A stretch of DNA of 64,000 nucleotides from Flavobacterium sp. NRK1 (GCF_024054175.1 NZ_JAMXLA010000001.1:679341-743340), one strand, 5' to 3'. Positions 15,934 through 24,971 are shown, counted from the first letter of the stretch. The notes: generated from the sequence alone by a model not told the origin. Made by a program: numbers and translations.

Positions 15934-17028
15934 ATGCATATAAATCCACCTATATTTTCTAAAAATGACTCTGTAAAATTTTTTCGTACGCTAAACAAAA
16001 GAGTGAATGATTATTTTAAAGAGAACAATATAAAAAAAACCGGGAACTGGAAATTACACCTAAAGGCTGTAATTATGTTTTCGCTTCTGCTTACGCCTTA
16101 TTTTGTTATCCTTGCCCTTGATATGCCTGTATGGGCACAGCTATTATTATCTGTAGTTATGGGTATTGGTATGGCAGGAATAGGCATGAATGTTATGCAC
16201 GATGGCAACCACGGTTCTTATTCCGATAAATCATGGTTAAATAAATTTATGGGCGGAAGCCTGTATCTTTTAGCAGGTAATGTAAACAACTGGCAGGTAC
16301 AGCACAATGTACTTCACCACACCTATACAAATATTCACGGCCATGATGAAGATCTTGATGCCGGGAGGATAATACGTTTTACACATACTGCTAAATGGAT
16401 GAAAATGCACAAATTCCAGCATTATTATTCTATTTTTCTATATGGCCTGCTAACCTTTAACTGGGCAATAACTACAGATATTAAGCAGATGAGGCGTTAT
16501 ATTAAAAGAGGCCTTTCTTATGGTAAATTTCAAAGCCCTATAAAACAATGGACGGTTTTGGTAATTACTAAAATAATCTATGTACTTATCTGGATAGTTA
16601 CTCCAATACTTTTAGGTATTACATGGTGGAAAGTACTTATAGGCTTTTTTGTAATGCACTATGTAGCCGGACTTATATTGAGCGTTGTATTTCAGCTGGC
16701 TCACGTTGTGGAAGAAACAGCAAATCCGCTACCGGATGAAAATGGTGAAATGGAAAATACCTGGGCAATACACCAGCTATATACTACAGCCAACTTTGCG
16801 CCTAAAAACAAAATAGTAAACTGGTTTACAGGCGGGCTTAACCACCAGATAGAACATCATATATTCCCCAACATAAGCCATGTTCATTATGGCAAAATTG
16901 CTGAAATTGTAAAACAAACGGCAAAAGAGCACAACCTGCCCTATCATGAGTTTAAAACCATGCGCAGTGCTGTTGCAGCACACTTCAGGCACTTAAAAGA
17001 ACTGGGAATGAAACCTGCATTGAATTAA
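15934..17028 (+). CDS. Membrane fatty-acid desaturase (acyl-CoA/front-end type)
   Basis: A di-iron integral-membrane desaturase that introduces a double bond into acyl chains. With the start at 15934 it has 364 residues. Three His boxes are in order: His-Asp-Gly-Asn-His-Gly, His-Asn-Val-Leu-His-His-Thr-Tyr-Thr-Asn, and His-Gln-Ile-Glu-His-His-Ile-Phe-Pro. Two hydrophobic hairpins (about 47-90 and 190-255) separate the boxes. The third box has Gln at the position before x-x-His-His, the mark of front-end (delta-5/6, linoleoyl-CoA-like) desaturases, but no cytochrome b5 domain is fused. In a flavobacterium it may serve cold adaptation of membranes; regiospecificity is not readable. Confidence 0.9.
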   Translation: MHINPPIFSKNDSVKFFRTLNKRVNDYFKENNIKKTGNWKLHLKAVIMFSLLLTPYFVILALDMPVWAQLLLSVVMGIGMAGIGMNVMHDGNHGSYSDKSWLNKFMGGSLYLLAGNVNNWQVQHNVLHHTYTNIHGHDEDLDAGRIIRFTHTAKWMKMHKFQHYYSIFLYGLLTFNWAITTDIKQMRRYIKRGLSYGKFQSPIKQWTVLVITKIIYVLIWIVTPILLGITWWKVLIGFFVMHYVAGLILSVVFQLAHVVEETANPLPDENGEMENTWAIHQLYTTANFAPKNKIVNWFTGGLNHQIEHHIFPNISHVHYGKIAEIVKQTAKEHNLPYHEFKTMRSAVAAHFRHLKELGMKPALN

Positions 17029-17060
17029 TTAAGAAACATAAATCCAAAAACATTCTATCG

Positions 17061-18245
17061 ATGAATCCGCTTTCAGACAGAATTAACAATCTATCTACAT
17101 CGCAAACCCTTGCTATGGCTGCAAAAGCCAGAGAACTTAAGGCACAGGGTAAAGACATCATCAGCCTTAGCCTTGGCGAGCCTGATTTTAATACACCTGA
17201 TTTTATTAAAGAGGCTGCTATAAAAGCCATACACGAAAATTATAGTACTTATAGCCCTGTTGACGGATATGTTGAGCTTAAAGAAGCTATTTGCCGCAAA
17301 TTTAAGCGTGATAACAATCTTGACTATAAACCTGCAAACATCGTTGTTTCTACAGGTGCAAAACAGTCGCTTTATAACGTATGCCAGGTTATGCTTAACC
17401 CTGGAGAGGAATGTATATTACCTGCACCGTACTGGGTAAGCTATGCTGAAATGGTTAAGATGGCAGAAGCTGTTCCTGTAGAGGTACCAACTTCTGTAGA
17501 AAGTGATTTTAAAATAACACCACAACAGCTTGAAGCGGCAATTACGCCAAAAACAAAGCTAATGATGTTCAGTTCGCCATGTAACCCAAGCGGATCTGTT
17601 TACAGCCGCGAGGAGCTTACTGCATTGGCAAAAGTGCTTGAAAAATATCCTAATATCTATGTGGTATCGGATGAGATCTATGAGCACATCAATTTCTCAG
17701 GTACATTTTGCAGCATAGCTACAATACCGGGAATGTTTGACAAAACCATTACTGTCAATGGTGTTGCAAAAGCATTTGCCATGACAGGCTGGAGAATTGG
17801 CTATATTGGTGCTCCTGAATTTATTGCTAAAGCATGTACAAAAATGCAGGGTCAGGTAACAAGTGGTGCTAACAGTATAGCACAGCGTGCTACTATTACT
17901 GCTGTAGATGCAGATCCAAGTGTATTAAAAGATATGGTTAGCGCTTTCCATAGCCGTAGAGATCTTGTTGTAGGGCTATTGAAAGAAATTCCTGGTGTAA
18001 AAATAAACGTACCTGAAGGTGCTTTTTATGTTTTCCCAGATGTATCATCGTTCTTTGGCAAAACACTTAATGGTGTTGAGATTAAAAATGCCGATGATTT
18101 ATCAATGTACCTTTTAGAGCATGCCAACGTAGCTACAGTAACAGGAGATGCTTTTGGAAACCCTGACTGCATTCGGTTCTCTTATGCAACAAGCGAAGAA
18201 ATTCTTAAAGAAGCGCTTAAACGAATAAAACAAGCATTAGCTTAA
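17061..18245 (+). CDS. Aspartate aminotransferase, class I (Ib-like)
   Basis: Transfers the amino group between aspartate and 2-oxoglutarate, with PLP, in the cytoplasm. The 394-residue protein shows the subgroup Ib/gamma layout: N-terminal Ser-Leu-Gly-Glu-Pro-Asp-Phe-Asn-Thr-Pro, Tyr-Thr/Ser-Pro-Val-x-Gly, Pro-Tyr-Trp-Val-Ser-Tyr, the Ser-Pro-Cys-Asn-Pro-Ser-Gly strand, Ser-Asp-Glu-Ile-Tyr-Glu, Schiff-base Lys in Gly-Val-Ala-Lys-Ala-Phe-Ala-Met-Thr-Gly-Trp-Arg, and the C-terminal Arg of Cys-Ile-Arg-Phe-Ser-Tyr. Members may also take aromatic amino acids or prephenate, so I leave the symbol blank. It follows the desaturase by 32 bases and could be co-transcribed with it. Confidence 0.92.
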   Translation: MNPLSDRINNLSTSQTLAMAAKARELKAQGKDIISLSLGEPDFNTPDFIKEAAIKAIHENYSTYSPVDGYVELKEAICRKFKRDNNLDYKPANIVVSTGAKQSLYNVCQVMLNPGEECILPAPYWVSYAEMVKMAEAVPVEVPTSVESDFKITPQQLEAAITPKTKLMMFSSPCNPSGSVYSREELTALAKVLEKYPNIYVVSDEIYEHINFSGTFCSIATIPGMFDKTITVNGVAKAFAMTGWRIGYIGAPEFIAKACTKMQGQVTSGANSIAQRATITAVDADPSVLKDMVSAFHSRRDLVVGLLKEIPGVKINVPEGAFYVFPDVSSFFGKTLNGVEIKNADDLSMYLLEHANVATVTGDAFGNPDCIRFSYATSEEILKEALKRIKQALA

Positions 18246-18253
18246 ATATATTG

Positions 18254-18275
18254 AGTCCCGCCACAGAGCGGGACT
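18254..18275 (+). terminator. Terminator after the aspartate aminotransferase gene
   Basis: Arms AGTCCCGC / GCGGGACT with a six-base loop, then a seven-T run. The next promoter box begins only eight bases beyond the stem. Confidence 0.85.
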
Positions 18276-18282
18276 TTTTTTA

Positions 18283-18290
18283 TACTTTTG
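18283..18290 (+). promoter_or_regulatory. -7 element immediately before a start codon
   Basis: TACTTTTG (TAnnTTTG) ends only four bases before ATG 18295. A -33 element would fall in the preceding terminator stem and no well-spaced TTG is seen. If active, the transcript would begin at or next to the start codon. Confidence 0.4.
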
Positions 18291-18294
18291 CTTT

Positions 18295-18792
18295 ATGGAT
18301 ACAGACAAAACAGGTTCAAAATTTGCTTTACTAATAGGCCTGCCAATAGGATTAGTAATGGGCACAATGGCACTATCGGTGTCAAAATTTTATCCTTTCA
18401 GATTCCTTCTGAAACTCGCAAGCTTTAAATTATTCTGGAATCCTATGGTATGGACGCTTATTGCATCTGCCCTTGCCATAATACTATGGAAAACAGGAAA
18501 AATAATAGCTCCGGCATTATCTAAAAAAGACACACTGCGCACCAGTTTTCTTTTTACTTTTTTAGTTACTGTAAAACTTTTTATTTTTATCTGCGTCATT
18601 TATTTTATTGCAGTTATTGCAGAATGGCTCCGTATAGGCGATGCAGCATTTCTGGCTATCGTACCCTACTCTCTTATTGCCATGATCATTTTTTTCGCTT
18701 TTATAACTGTAATCGTAACCCTTACCGGCGGACTCGCTGTAGTACAATTAACAAAACTGAAAATAGGGCAAAAAACAAAAGAGCAAATTTAA
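18295..18792 (+). CDS. Small polytopic membrane protein, unknown
   Basis: A 165-residue protein that I do not recognise. It has four hydrophobic segments (about 10-28, 44-64, 80-105 and 115-145) joined by short basic loops, and a charged Lys-rich tail. The first Met follows a -7 promoter box by four bases, so the mRNA may have almost no leader; Met22 or Met25 are alternative starts but would cut the first membrane segment. It sits between a terminator and the purT promoter, so it is likely transcribed alone. No catalytic motif is visible. Confidence 0.65.
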   Translation: MDTDKTGSKFALLIGLPIGLVMGTMALSVSKFYPFRFLLKLASFKLFWNPMVWTLIASALAIILWKTGKIIAPALSKKDTLRTSFLFTFLVTVKLFIFICVIYFIAVIAEWLRIGDAAFLAIVPYSLIAMIIFFAFITVIVTLTGGLAVVQLTKLKIGQKTKEQI

Positions 18793-18798
18793 ACTTTG

Positions 18799-18806
18799 TA
18801 CATTTG
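18799..18806 (+). promoter_or_regulatory. -7 element of the purT promoter
   Basis: TACATTTG, exact TAnnTTTG, 34 bases before the purT ATG. No clear TTG at -33. Confidence 0.5.
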
Positions 18807-18839
18807 AACTTTTAAAAATACATCAACCACAACAATACA

Positions 18840-20006
18840 ATGCAAAAAAAAATAGTACTATTAGGATCAGGAGAACTTGGTAAAGAATTTGTTATTGCAG
18901 CACAGCGCATAGGCCAGACAGTTATTGCCGTAGATAGTTATGAAGGTGCTCCTGCAATGCAGGTTGCCGATGGTTTTGAGGTTATTAACATGCTTGATGG
19001 CGATGCACTTGACCGTATTATAGCAAAACATAATCCTGATTTTATTGTACCCGAAATAGAAGCAATACGCACCGAACGTTTTTACGATTTCGAAAAACAG
19101 GGCATTAAAGTAGTACCTTCTGCCAAAGCTGCAAACTTTACCATGAACCGTAAAGCTATCCGCGACCTGGCAGCAAAAGACCTTGGGTTAAGAACCGCTA
19201 ATTACCGTTATGCAACATCCGGCGAAGAACTGGCTAAGGCCGTTGCCGAAGTAGGTATTCCATGTGTGGTTAAGCCTTTAATGTCATCATCAGGTAAAGG
19301 ACAATCTACTATTAAAAGTGAAGACGATATAGAAAAAGCATGGAAATATGCTGTTGAAGGTTCACGTGGTGATGTGGTTGAAGTTATAGTGGAAGCATTT
19401 GTAAATTTCAATTCGGAAATTACACTACTTACAGTAACACAAAACAACAACCCTACGCTTTTCTGTGCACCTATAGGCCACAGGCAGGAACGTGGTGACT
19501 ATCAGGAAAGCTGGCAGCCTGCCAATGTAACTGATGCAGCTATTGCCGAAGCTCAGGACATGGCACGTAAAGTAACCGAAGCGCTTGGTGGTGCCGGTAT
19601 TTTTGGTGTGGAATTTTTCCTTACGGATAAGGGCGTGTATTTTTCTGAACTTTCACCAAGACCGCACGATACCGGTATGGTAACCCTAGCCGGAACACAA
19701 AACTTTAATGAGTTTGAGCTGCACCTTCGCGCAATACTTAGTTTACCTATTGCAGAGATCACTCTTGAAAAAGCAGGTGCAAGTGCTGTGATATTAGCCT
19801 CTGAAAATAGTGATAACCCAACATTTACAGGTGTAGAAAAAATTGCTGCCCTGCCTAAAACTGATTTCAGGCTGTTTGGCAAACCAACATCACGCCCTTA
19901 CCGACGTATGGGTGTAGCATTAGTAAGTGATGCCGTTGGCACACCTATTGAAAGCATTGTAGAAAAAGCTAAAGCTGCGGCTGCATTGGTTAAAGTGAAT
20001 GCATAA
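18840..20006 (+). CDS. purT: Formate-dependent phosphoribosylglycinamide formyltransferase (GAR transformylase 2)
   Basis: Makes formyl-GAR in purine synthesis from GAR, formate and ATP, independent of folate. The 388 residues match the E. coli enzyme in size and ATP-grasp layout: N-terminal [34 protein letters not shown] (the ATP loop), Phe-Phe-Leu-Thr (metal site region), Ser-Pro-Arg-Pro-His-Asp-Thr-Gly and Arg-Pro-Tyr-Arg-Arg-Met-Gly-Val-Ala. It is alone rather than in a pur cluster. A degenerate dispersed repeat lies just downstream. Confidence 0.96.
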   Translation: MQKKIVLLGSGELGKEFVIAAQRIGQTVIAVDSYEGAPAMQVADGFEVINMLDGDALDRIIAKHNPDFIVPEIEAIRTERFYDFEKQGIKVVPSAKAANFTMNRKAIRDLAAKDLGLRTANYRYATSGEELAKAVAEVGIPCVVKPLMSSSGKGQSTIKSEDDIEKAWKYAVEGSRGDVVEVIVEAFVNFNSEITLLTVTQNNNPTLFCAPIGHRQERGDYQESWQPANVTDAAIAEAQDMARKVTEALGGAGIFGVEFFLTDKGVYFSELSPRPHDTGMVTLAGTQNFNEFELHLRAILSLPIAEITLEKAGASAVILASENSDNPTFTGVEKIAALPKTDFRLFGKPTSRPYRRMGVALVSDAVGTPIESIVEKAKAAAALVKVNA

Positions 20007-20015
20007 TTTAATTCT

Positions 20016-20130
20016 TCAAGGGTGACACTAATCAGACGCAACGAGTTACTGACTGTCAGTCTGAACGCGATAGTGAAGTGAAGAATCTCAAAAAACACTA
20101 AGACTTTTCCTGTCGCCAAAATGACAAGAA
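20016..20130. repeat. Degenerate Bacteroidetes-type intergenic palindromic repeat
   Basis: The space after purT carries TGTCAGTCTGAAC (from 20054), a following AAGTGAAGAATCTC, and an inverted TGTCATTTTGGCGACAGG (minus strand, about 20126-20109). These are the recognisable halves of the REP-like 'TGTCATTCTGAxCGAAG..GAAGAATC' element scattered through many Bacteroidetes genomes. ACTGAC-T-GTCAGT at 20048-20060 is a perfect local palindrome. A second copy is at 27509. Confidence 0.6.
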
Positions 20131-20156
20131 TTCTGTTAAAGATGCTTATAGAAGTA

Positions 20157-20190
20157 AAAAATCCCGAGCGCAGAATGCACACGGGATTTT
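20157..20190. terminator. Terminator between purT and the unknown membrane protein gene
   Basis: Arms AAAATCCCG (20157-20165) and CGGGATTTT (20182-20190) with a 16-base loop; A and T runs on either side allow use from both directions. Confidence 0.65.
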
Positions 20191-20236
20191 CTGTTTTAAT
20201 TATATACGTAAAAGGTATAACCTGAATTTAATACAA

Positions 20237-21874
20237 TTACTTCTGCTTCTTCACTCCTAACTTCATATTATCAAATGTAGAAACATCAATTACTTCTTCA
20301 GTTTCACTATCATAGGAAATAGATATACTGTCACCAACTATTGTTACCGGTAATTCATTAGACAATTGAGAAGAACCAACAAATATTTTAGGATTATCAT
20401 TTACCGTAAAATAGTAAAAACTATTACCGTTTTTAATATCGCTGTGAATACGGCTTACTATAGCATCTAAGTTTATTCTGGTGTCCTTCGCATTCGGGTT
20501 AATACGATTGCCAGCCATATTATATACATTTTTATAAGACATTAGCGTTTCGCGCATTGTATTACCTACGCCCACTATTGTATAATCGCCTATACAAACC
20601 ATAGCATACATTTTTACCAGCCCTCCTCCATCTTTAAGTGTCATTACATAAGTAGGTATCCCGTTAATAGTATAAGGCACAGGCAGTGAAGCATAATATC
20701 CTTTTTCCTGCACTTTACCTTTGGCAGAATTTTGAGCAGCATATTCTGTAGCACCGCTTTGATGATACATCGTAGTTTCTTTTGTACGGGTATCTACCAG
20801 CACAAATCCTACCGCCGATTCATCTTTACCTACAGATGAAACTCCTGTGTACCAATACGCCCTGCCATCTTCGCCATATACTAAGGTAAGGTCTTCAGTA
20901 GTAGTTAGTTTTTCTTCATTGCTCCAATTCCAGTAACCGTGTACATATTCGCCCCAGTCATTAAGCTGTTCAACAACAAAGGCAATTGGCTGTATCCTGT
21001 CTATCCATTTTGGTGCATCGGCAATAGAATAGTCTTTAATTTCCCCGTTTTGGGCATCAATAAGCACCACACCTGTAGCATCATTACCCGAAAAACCAAT
21101 TTTCTTATTATATTTAGTTGCCACCCAATACGGATTGCCACTATCATCTACCTCAAAATTAAAATCAGCCAGCCCAATTGTTTCATATCCGTTAAAATAA
21201 GCATGCCTTTCTATCTCACTTCCAAAATATGCCGCAGGCTGGTACTTTATCTTAATATCTTTACCGTTAAGATGCTGTACCAGCTTAACATCGCGCTCAT
21301 TTGTAGCCGAGACCATTACATAACCTTCGGTACCCTCGCGATTATTAAGCCATTTAAAAAATCCTGAATGCTGCAGCGGAGCTATCCAGTATAGATCATC
21401 ACCCACTTTCTGAATAAAAAACTCTCCTAATTCGCATTTGCTCCCAAGCGCAGGATCGGATCCGAGAATTTTTTCACCAAGCAGGTAAGCCAGGTCTTCA
21501 TCTACAACCCTCACTTTATTAATAGATATTGGTGCAATATGGTTTGTCATTTTATCGCCCACTTTTACTTTTCCTATTAATGTTCTGTAAGCCTCTGTTC
21601 TTAACATTGCCGTACTTGTAAGTAATGGAAGCAGCGTTACGTATAGAAATAAAATGAAAGCAATACCGAAAAATATTTTACTTGTGTTTGAAAACTTAAA
21701 TGTAAACTTTTTGTTATTGGTATTGCCCTGTGCCGTTAAAAAGCCCCCTGCAATACATAGTAAAAGAATAATGACTGCAAAACCCGTAAATCCGTAATTT
21801 ATTACAGGCAGTTCCAGATAAAAAAATAAAAATCCAAGTAATAACAATAGCACTACTACTAATGACTTTTTCAT
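20237..21874 (-). CDS. Membrane protein with large extracytoplasmic domain, unknown
   Basis: A 545-residue protein whose family I cannot name. The N-terminus holds three hydrophobic segments (about 4-20, 26-46 and 67-88). The remaining 450 residues look soluble and beta-rich, with repeated strands of the type Gly-Tyr-Val-Met-Val-Ser, Gly-Val-Val-Leu-Ile-Asp and Gly-Phe-Val-Leu-Val-Asp, each followed by an acidic Gly/Asn turn; three or more such units suggest an internal repeat such as a propeller or stacked sheet domain. No catalytic motif or lipobox is seen. It is transcribed alone, leftward, divergent from the two-component system at 22099. Confidence 0.75.
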   Translation of the reverse strand: MKKSLVVVLLLLLGFLFFYLELPVINYGFTGFAVIILLLCIAGGFLTAQGNTNNKKFTFKFSNTSKIFFGIAFILFLYVTLLPLLTSTAMLRTEAYRTLIGKVKVGDKMTNHIAPISINKVRVVDEDLAYLLGEKILGSDPALGSKCELGEFFIQKVGDDLYWIAPLQHSGFFKWLNNREGTEGYVMVSATNERDVKLVQHLNGKDIKIKYQPAAYFGSEIERHAYFNGYETIGLADFNFEVDDSGNPYWVATKYNKKIGFSGNDATGVVLIDAQNGEIKDYSIADAPKWIDRIQPIAFVVEQLNDWGEYVHGYWNWSNEEKLTTTEDLTLVYGEDGRAYWYTGVSSVGKDESAVGFVLVDTRTKETTMYHQSGATEYAAQNSAKGKVQEKGYYASLPVPYTINGIPTYVMTLKDGGGLVKMYAMVCIGDYTIVGVGNTMRETLMSYKNVYNMAGNRINPNAKDTRINLDAIVSRIHSDIKNGNSFYYFTVNDNPKIFVGSSQLSNELPVTIVGDSISISYDSETEEVIDVSTFDNMKLGVKKQK

Positions 21875-22045
21875 GTTTGTTTTGATTAATTAGTTATACA
21901 TATTGGTATATAAAACACCTCTAATGTTACATATTTTTACCATAATTATTTAAATCACACATTAGCAATATTACTTATTTGAGCATCATTAATAAAAATG
22001 AGTATTTAAACATAAAAATCATAAAAGAACTAATGGTGGTCATAT

Positions 22046-22079
22046 TTGGAAATTCTTAAGAAGGTAATGCTTATTTTTG
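22046..22079 (+). promoter_or_regulatory. Promoter of the two-component operon
   Basis: TTG at 22046-22048, spacing 23, TATTTTTG at 22072-22079 (TAnnTTTG), 19 bases before ATG 22099. Confidence 0.65.
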
Positions 22080-22098
22080 TACAAATGCCTGAACATAC

Positions 22099-22773
22099 AT
22101 GAAGCTATTAATTGTAGAAGACGATCCCGGCTTACTTTCTATTATAAGGAAAGGCCTGTCTGAAAAAAACTATGAGGTAAGTGCCGCACTTGATGGTACT
22201 ACTGCATTAACTATGCTGGGCACTGCTACTTTTGACGTTGTTGTACTTGATGTTATGTTACCCGATATTAATGGCATTGAAATTTGCCGGAGACTTCGCA
22301 CGGCCGGTAATTTTGTACCAATACTTATGCTTACTGCGCTTGAAAGCAGCGAAAATGTAGTAACTGGATTGAATGCCGGAGCTGACGACTATATGGCAAA
22401 ACCTTTTAAGTTTACCGAACTTGAAGCCCGTATTAATGCCCTTGCCCGACGCGCGCAGCAGGAACACCGCAGCGTGGAAATAATATCTATTGCCGATCTA
22501 GAAATAGATCGTTTGTCCAAAACAGTAAAACGCAACGGAGATACTATTACACTTACTGCAAAAGAATTTAAGCTGCTTTATTATCTGGCAAAAAACCAGG
22601 GGGTTATACTTTCACGTGAAAAAATACTTGATAATGTATGGAATATTAATTTTGACATGAATACCAACGTTGTAGATGTATATATAAATTACCTGCGAAA
22701 AAAAATAGATAAAAGTTATAACACAAAACTTATACATACCATAAAAGGGTTAGGGTATGTTATAAAGCCATAA
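22099..22773 (+). CDS. OmpR/PhoB-family response regulator
   Basis: A DNA-binding response regulator of 224 residues. The receiver domain (1-115) has the acidic pair Glu7-Asp8-Asp9, phospho-acceptor Asp51 in Leu-Asp-Val-Met-Leu-Pro-Asp, Thr79 and Lys101 in Met-Ala-Lys-Pro-Phe. The C-terminal winged helix (about 128-222) has Leu-Thr-Ala-Lys-Glu-Phe-Lys-Leu-Leu-Tyr-Tyr-Leu, Leu-Ser-Arg-Glu-Lys-Ile-Leu and the closing Thr-Ile-Lys-Gly-Leu-Gly-Tyr-Val. It most resembles CusR/CopR-like regulators, but the signal is not deducible. The kinase gene follows after one base, and the operon has its own promoter. Confidence 0.95.
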   Translation: MKLLIVEDDPGLLSIIRKGLSEKNYEVSAALDGTTALTMLGTATFDVVVLDVMLPDINGIEICRRLRTAGNFVPILMLTALESSENVVTGLNAGADDYMAKPFKFTELEARINALARRAQQEHRSVEIISIADLEIDRLSKTVKRNGDTITLTAKEFKLLYYLAKNQGVILSREKILDNVWNINFDMNTNVVDVYINYLRKKIDKSYNTKLIHTIKGLGYVIKP

Positions 22774-22774
22774 T

Positions 22775-24172
22775 ATGCAGATAAGAAAAAAAATAGTTGT
22801 TACCTATATTACATTATCAGGCCTTAGTACACTCCTGCTGTGTATAGTGGTGTTTTTTCTTTTTAAGCAGAATAACGAGTATTATTTTTTAAAGCGCCTG
22901 CAGGACAGGGCTAAAATTGTAGCTTCTATACATTACCAGAATGATCCGGAAAAAGCACGTTACTATAGGGAACTGAAAAAACACGGACTTGAAGAACTGA
23001 TAGATGAAGATGATTTTGTACTTAAGGTAAACGGACACAACTCTTTTGAATATAATACAGACCTGCATTTGCCCCATGAGTTTTATGATGATGTAATGAC
23101 TACCGGAAAAGGGTGGGTTAAGCAGGATGAGCATCGTTATTATTATGCCCAGCTTTTTGAAGAAAATGGCCTTAAATATATGGTTATAGTTACCGCAAAA
23201 GACAGACGGGGCAATACAAGCACTATATATATAACACGAATATTGGTTTTTGGAGGCATTGCATTTATTATACTGGCTTATTTTTTTGGGCGCTTTTTGG
23301 CAAAAAGGGTTATCAATCCCGTATCAAGCATAACTAAAGAGGTAAAACGAATTAGCGCTTCAAATTTACACAATCGTTTACCGTTGCCGGGCAATGATGA
23401 TTCTGATGAGATTACTGACCTTACCAAGACTTTTAATGATATGCTGGACAGGCTGGAAACCTCATTTGAAATACAGGCCAATTTTATAAACAATGCTTCG
23501 CACGAATTAAAAACACCCATAACAACAATACTTGCCGAAAGTGAAATTGCACTACTTAAAGAACGCAGCAGTGAAGAATATACCCAGGCACTTGAGGCAA
23601 TAAACAAACAGGCATCACGCCTTAGCAATCTTACTGAAAGTCTGCTAAAACTAACTCAGACAGGTTATGACGGCACAAAACAGGTGCAGGACATAACCCG
23701 TATAGATGAACTTTTACTGGATGTAAAATGTGATCTTGACAGGTTATACCCAAACAACCGCATAAGTATTAAACTTAATGATATGCCTGAAGATGAAAGT
23801 TTACTAATGCTGCCCTGTAACCGGCCCTTGCTGGAACTTGCCGTTGGAAATATTATTTCTAACGGAGTTAAATATTCCGACAATGAAGAGGTATTTGTTT
23901 CGCTCAATGCCAACAGTAAGAATATTAAAATTGTAATTACCGACATTGGTATTGGCATACCCCCGGAAGATATTCCTTATTTGTATGAACCTTTTTTCCG
24001 TGGTAAAAAGGCTTCCCGCTACACCGGATACGGCCTTGGCCTGCCATTAGCCATGAAAATCATCAGAATGCATGGCGGAGAACTAATAATACAGTCTGAA
24101 CCCGACAAAGGGACAGTTGTAAATATTGTCTTTCATAAATCTAATATTAGAAAATCTAATGTGAAATCTTAG
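22775..24172 (+). CDS. Membrane sensor histidine kinase
   Basis: The partner kinase of the preceding regulator, 465 residues. Transmembrane helix 1 is about 9-29 and helix 2 about 153-174, enclosing a periplasmic sensor of about 120 residues rich in Tyr, His and charged residues. Then come HAMP (about 175-228), the dimerisation helix with phospho-acceptor His243 in Asn-Ala-Ser-His-Glu-Leu-Lys-Thr-Pro, and the ATPase domain with N box (Asn-Ile-Ile-Ser-Asn-Gly-Val-Lys-Tyr-Ser), G1 (Asp-Ile-Gly-Ile-Gly-Ile) and G2 (Gly-Tyr-Gly-Leu-Gly-Leu). The last residues repeat Lys-Ser-Asn-Ile-Arg-Lys-Ser-Asn-Val-Lys-Ser, encoded by a short tandem duplication. Confidence 0.94.
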   Translation: MQIRKKIVVTYITLSGLSTLLLCIVVFFLFKQNNEYYFLKRLQDRAKIVASIHYQNDPEKARYYRELKKHGLEELIDEDDFVLKVNGHNSFEYNTDLHLPHEFYDDVMTTGKGWVKQDEHRYYYAQLFEENGLKYMVIVTAKDRRGNTSTIYITRILVFGGIAFIILAYFFGRFLAKRVINPVSSITKEVKRISASNLHNRLPLPGNDDSDEITDLTKTFNDMLDRLETSFEIQANFINNASHELKTPITTILAESEIALLKERSSEEYTQALEAINKQASRLSNLTESLLKLTQTGYDGTKQVQDITRIDELLLDVKCDLDRLYPNNRISIKLNDMPEDESLLMLPCNRPLLELAVGNIISNGVKYSDNEEVFVSLNANSKNIKIVITDIGIGIPPEDIPYLYEPFFRGKKASRYTGYGLGLPLAMKIIRMHGGELIIQSEPDKGTVVNIVFHKSNIRKSNVKS

Positions 24173-24182
24173 GATTTTCTAA
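24147..24182 (+). terminator. AT-rich hairpin at the kinase stop codon
   Basis: Ten-base perfect arms TTAGAAAATC (24147-24156) and GATTTTCTAA (24173-24182), loop 16, followed by TTTTAATTT. GC is low, so it may only weaken transcription into the Usp-like gene. Confidence 0.35.
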
Positions 24183-24248
24183 TTTTAATTTAAGCCTGTT
24201 CTAATGTAGGACAAGTTAATTTGTATGTATAACTAAAGCTTATACATC

Positions 24249-24971
24249 ATGAAAAATATACTTATACCTACCACCCTTCAGCAGGATAGCCTATTTTCGG
24301 TAAAGGCTGCAATAAAACAAGCTGCTGATAGTAAGTGTATTATCACTCTTATTTTATTAAGCGATGCTCCTGACATGGAATCTGCCTCTTATTATTTAAG
24401 AAAAGCTAAATATAGGATTTCTAAAGGACAGCAGGATGTACTGAATAATTGCAGAAAAGAAATTGATACCACAGAAAATTGCATACTTGATATACACTAT
24501 CAATTTGGGCTTTCGGCGCCGTTGTTAAAAAACCTGCTTGAGCATCTTTCTACCAATCTCATTATTATTCCTGCGTCCTATAAAATGGAATTAAACAAAA
24601 TCCATCGTTATTTTCTCAATTATATCTCTAATAACAAAATACCCATACTTCATTTAACTGATACATCAGAAGAGCAGGAGTTTAATAAAGCGTTATATCT
24701 TGAAAATAAGAAAACACTTTTAGACGTACACGAAGTTCACAAAATGGTTAATACACAGTTTAGATTTAAAATCGTCAGCCATGCTGCTATTAATGATAAT
24801 AATGAAGAACTCGTTCCACAGCTTGAAGAAGCAATTTCTAAAAACAATATAGACCTCGTCATAGAAACCCGAAGGCCGACAAAACTATGTTCTAAAAAAA
24901 ACAGCGGGATAACTGTTAACAATACACTGGGATTACCCGTGCTGTCTTTATATGAAGAAATTTCAATATAA
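24249..24971 (+). CDS. Universal-stress-protein-like protein
   Basis: A 240-residue protein with a likely Usp fold. It opens Met-Lys-Asn-Ile-Leu-Ile-Pro-Thr with a helix holding Ser-Val-Lys-Ala-Ala-Ile-Lys-Gln-Ala, as UspA domains do, and a later strand Leu-Ile-Ile-Ile-Pro-Ala-Ser precedes Ile-Pro-Ile-Leu-His-Leu. The first 140 residues would form one domain, the last 95 (ending Leu-Gly-Leu-Pro-Val-Leu-Ser-Leu-Tyr) a shortened second one. The ATP-binding Gly-x2-Gly-x9-Gly-Ser/Thr signature is absent, so it is probably non-nucleotide-binding or divergent. It lies between the sensor kinase and the bestrophin gene, all in one direction, which suggests shared regulation. Confidence 0.6.
   Translation: MKNILIPTTLQQDSLFSVKAAIKQAADSKCIITLILLSDAPDMESASYYLRKAKYRISKGQQDVLNNCRKEIDTTENCILDIHYQFGLSAPLLKNLLEHLSTNLIIIPASYKMELNKIHRYFLNYISNNKIPILHLTDTSEEQEFNKALYLENKKTLLDVHEVHKMVNTQFRFKIVSHAAINDNNEELVPQLEEAISKNNIDLVIETRRPTKLCSKKNSGITVNNTLGLPVLSLYEEISI

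Noticed and set aside
20016..20130. Repeated GAAG/TGTCA motifs were considered as a CRISPR array or riboswitch.
   Set aside because: There are only two scattered, diverged copies without regular spacers, and no conserved riboswitch core; a decayed REP-like element fits better.
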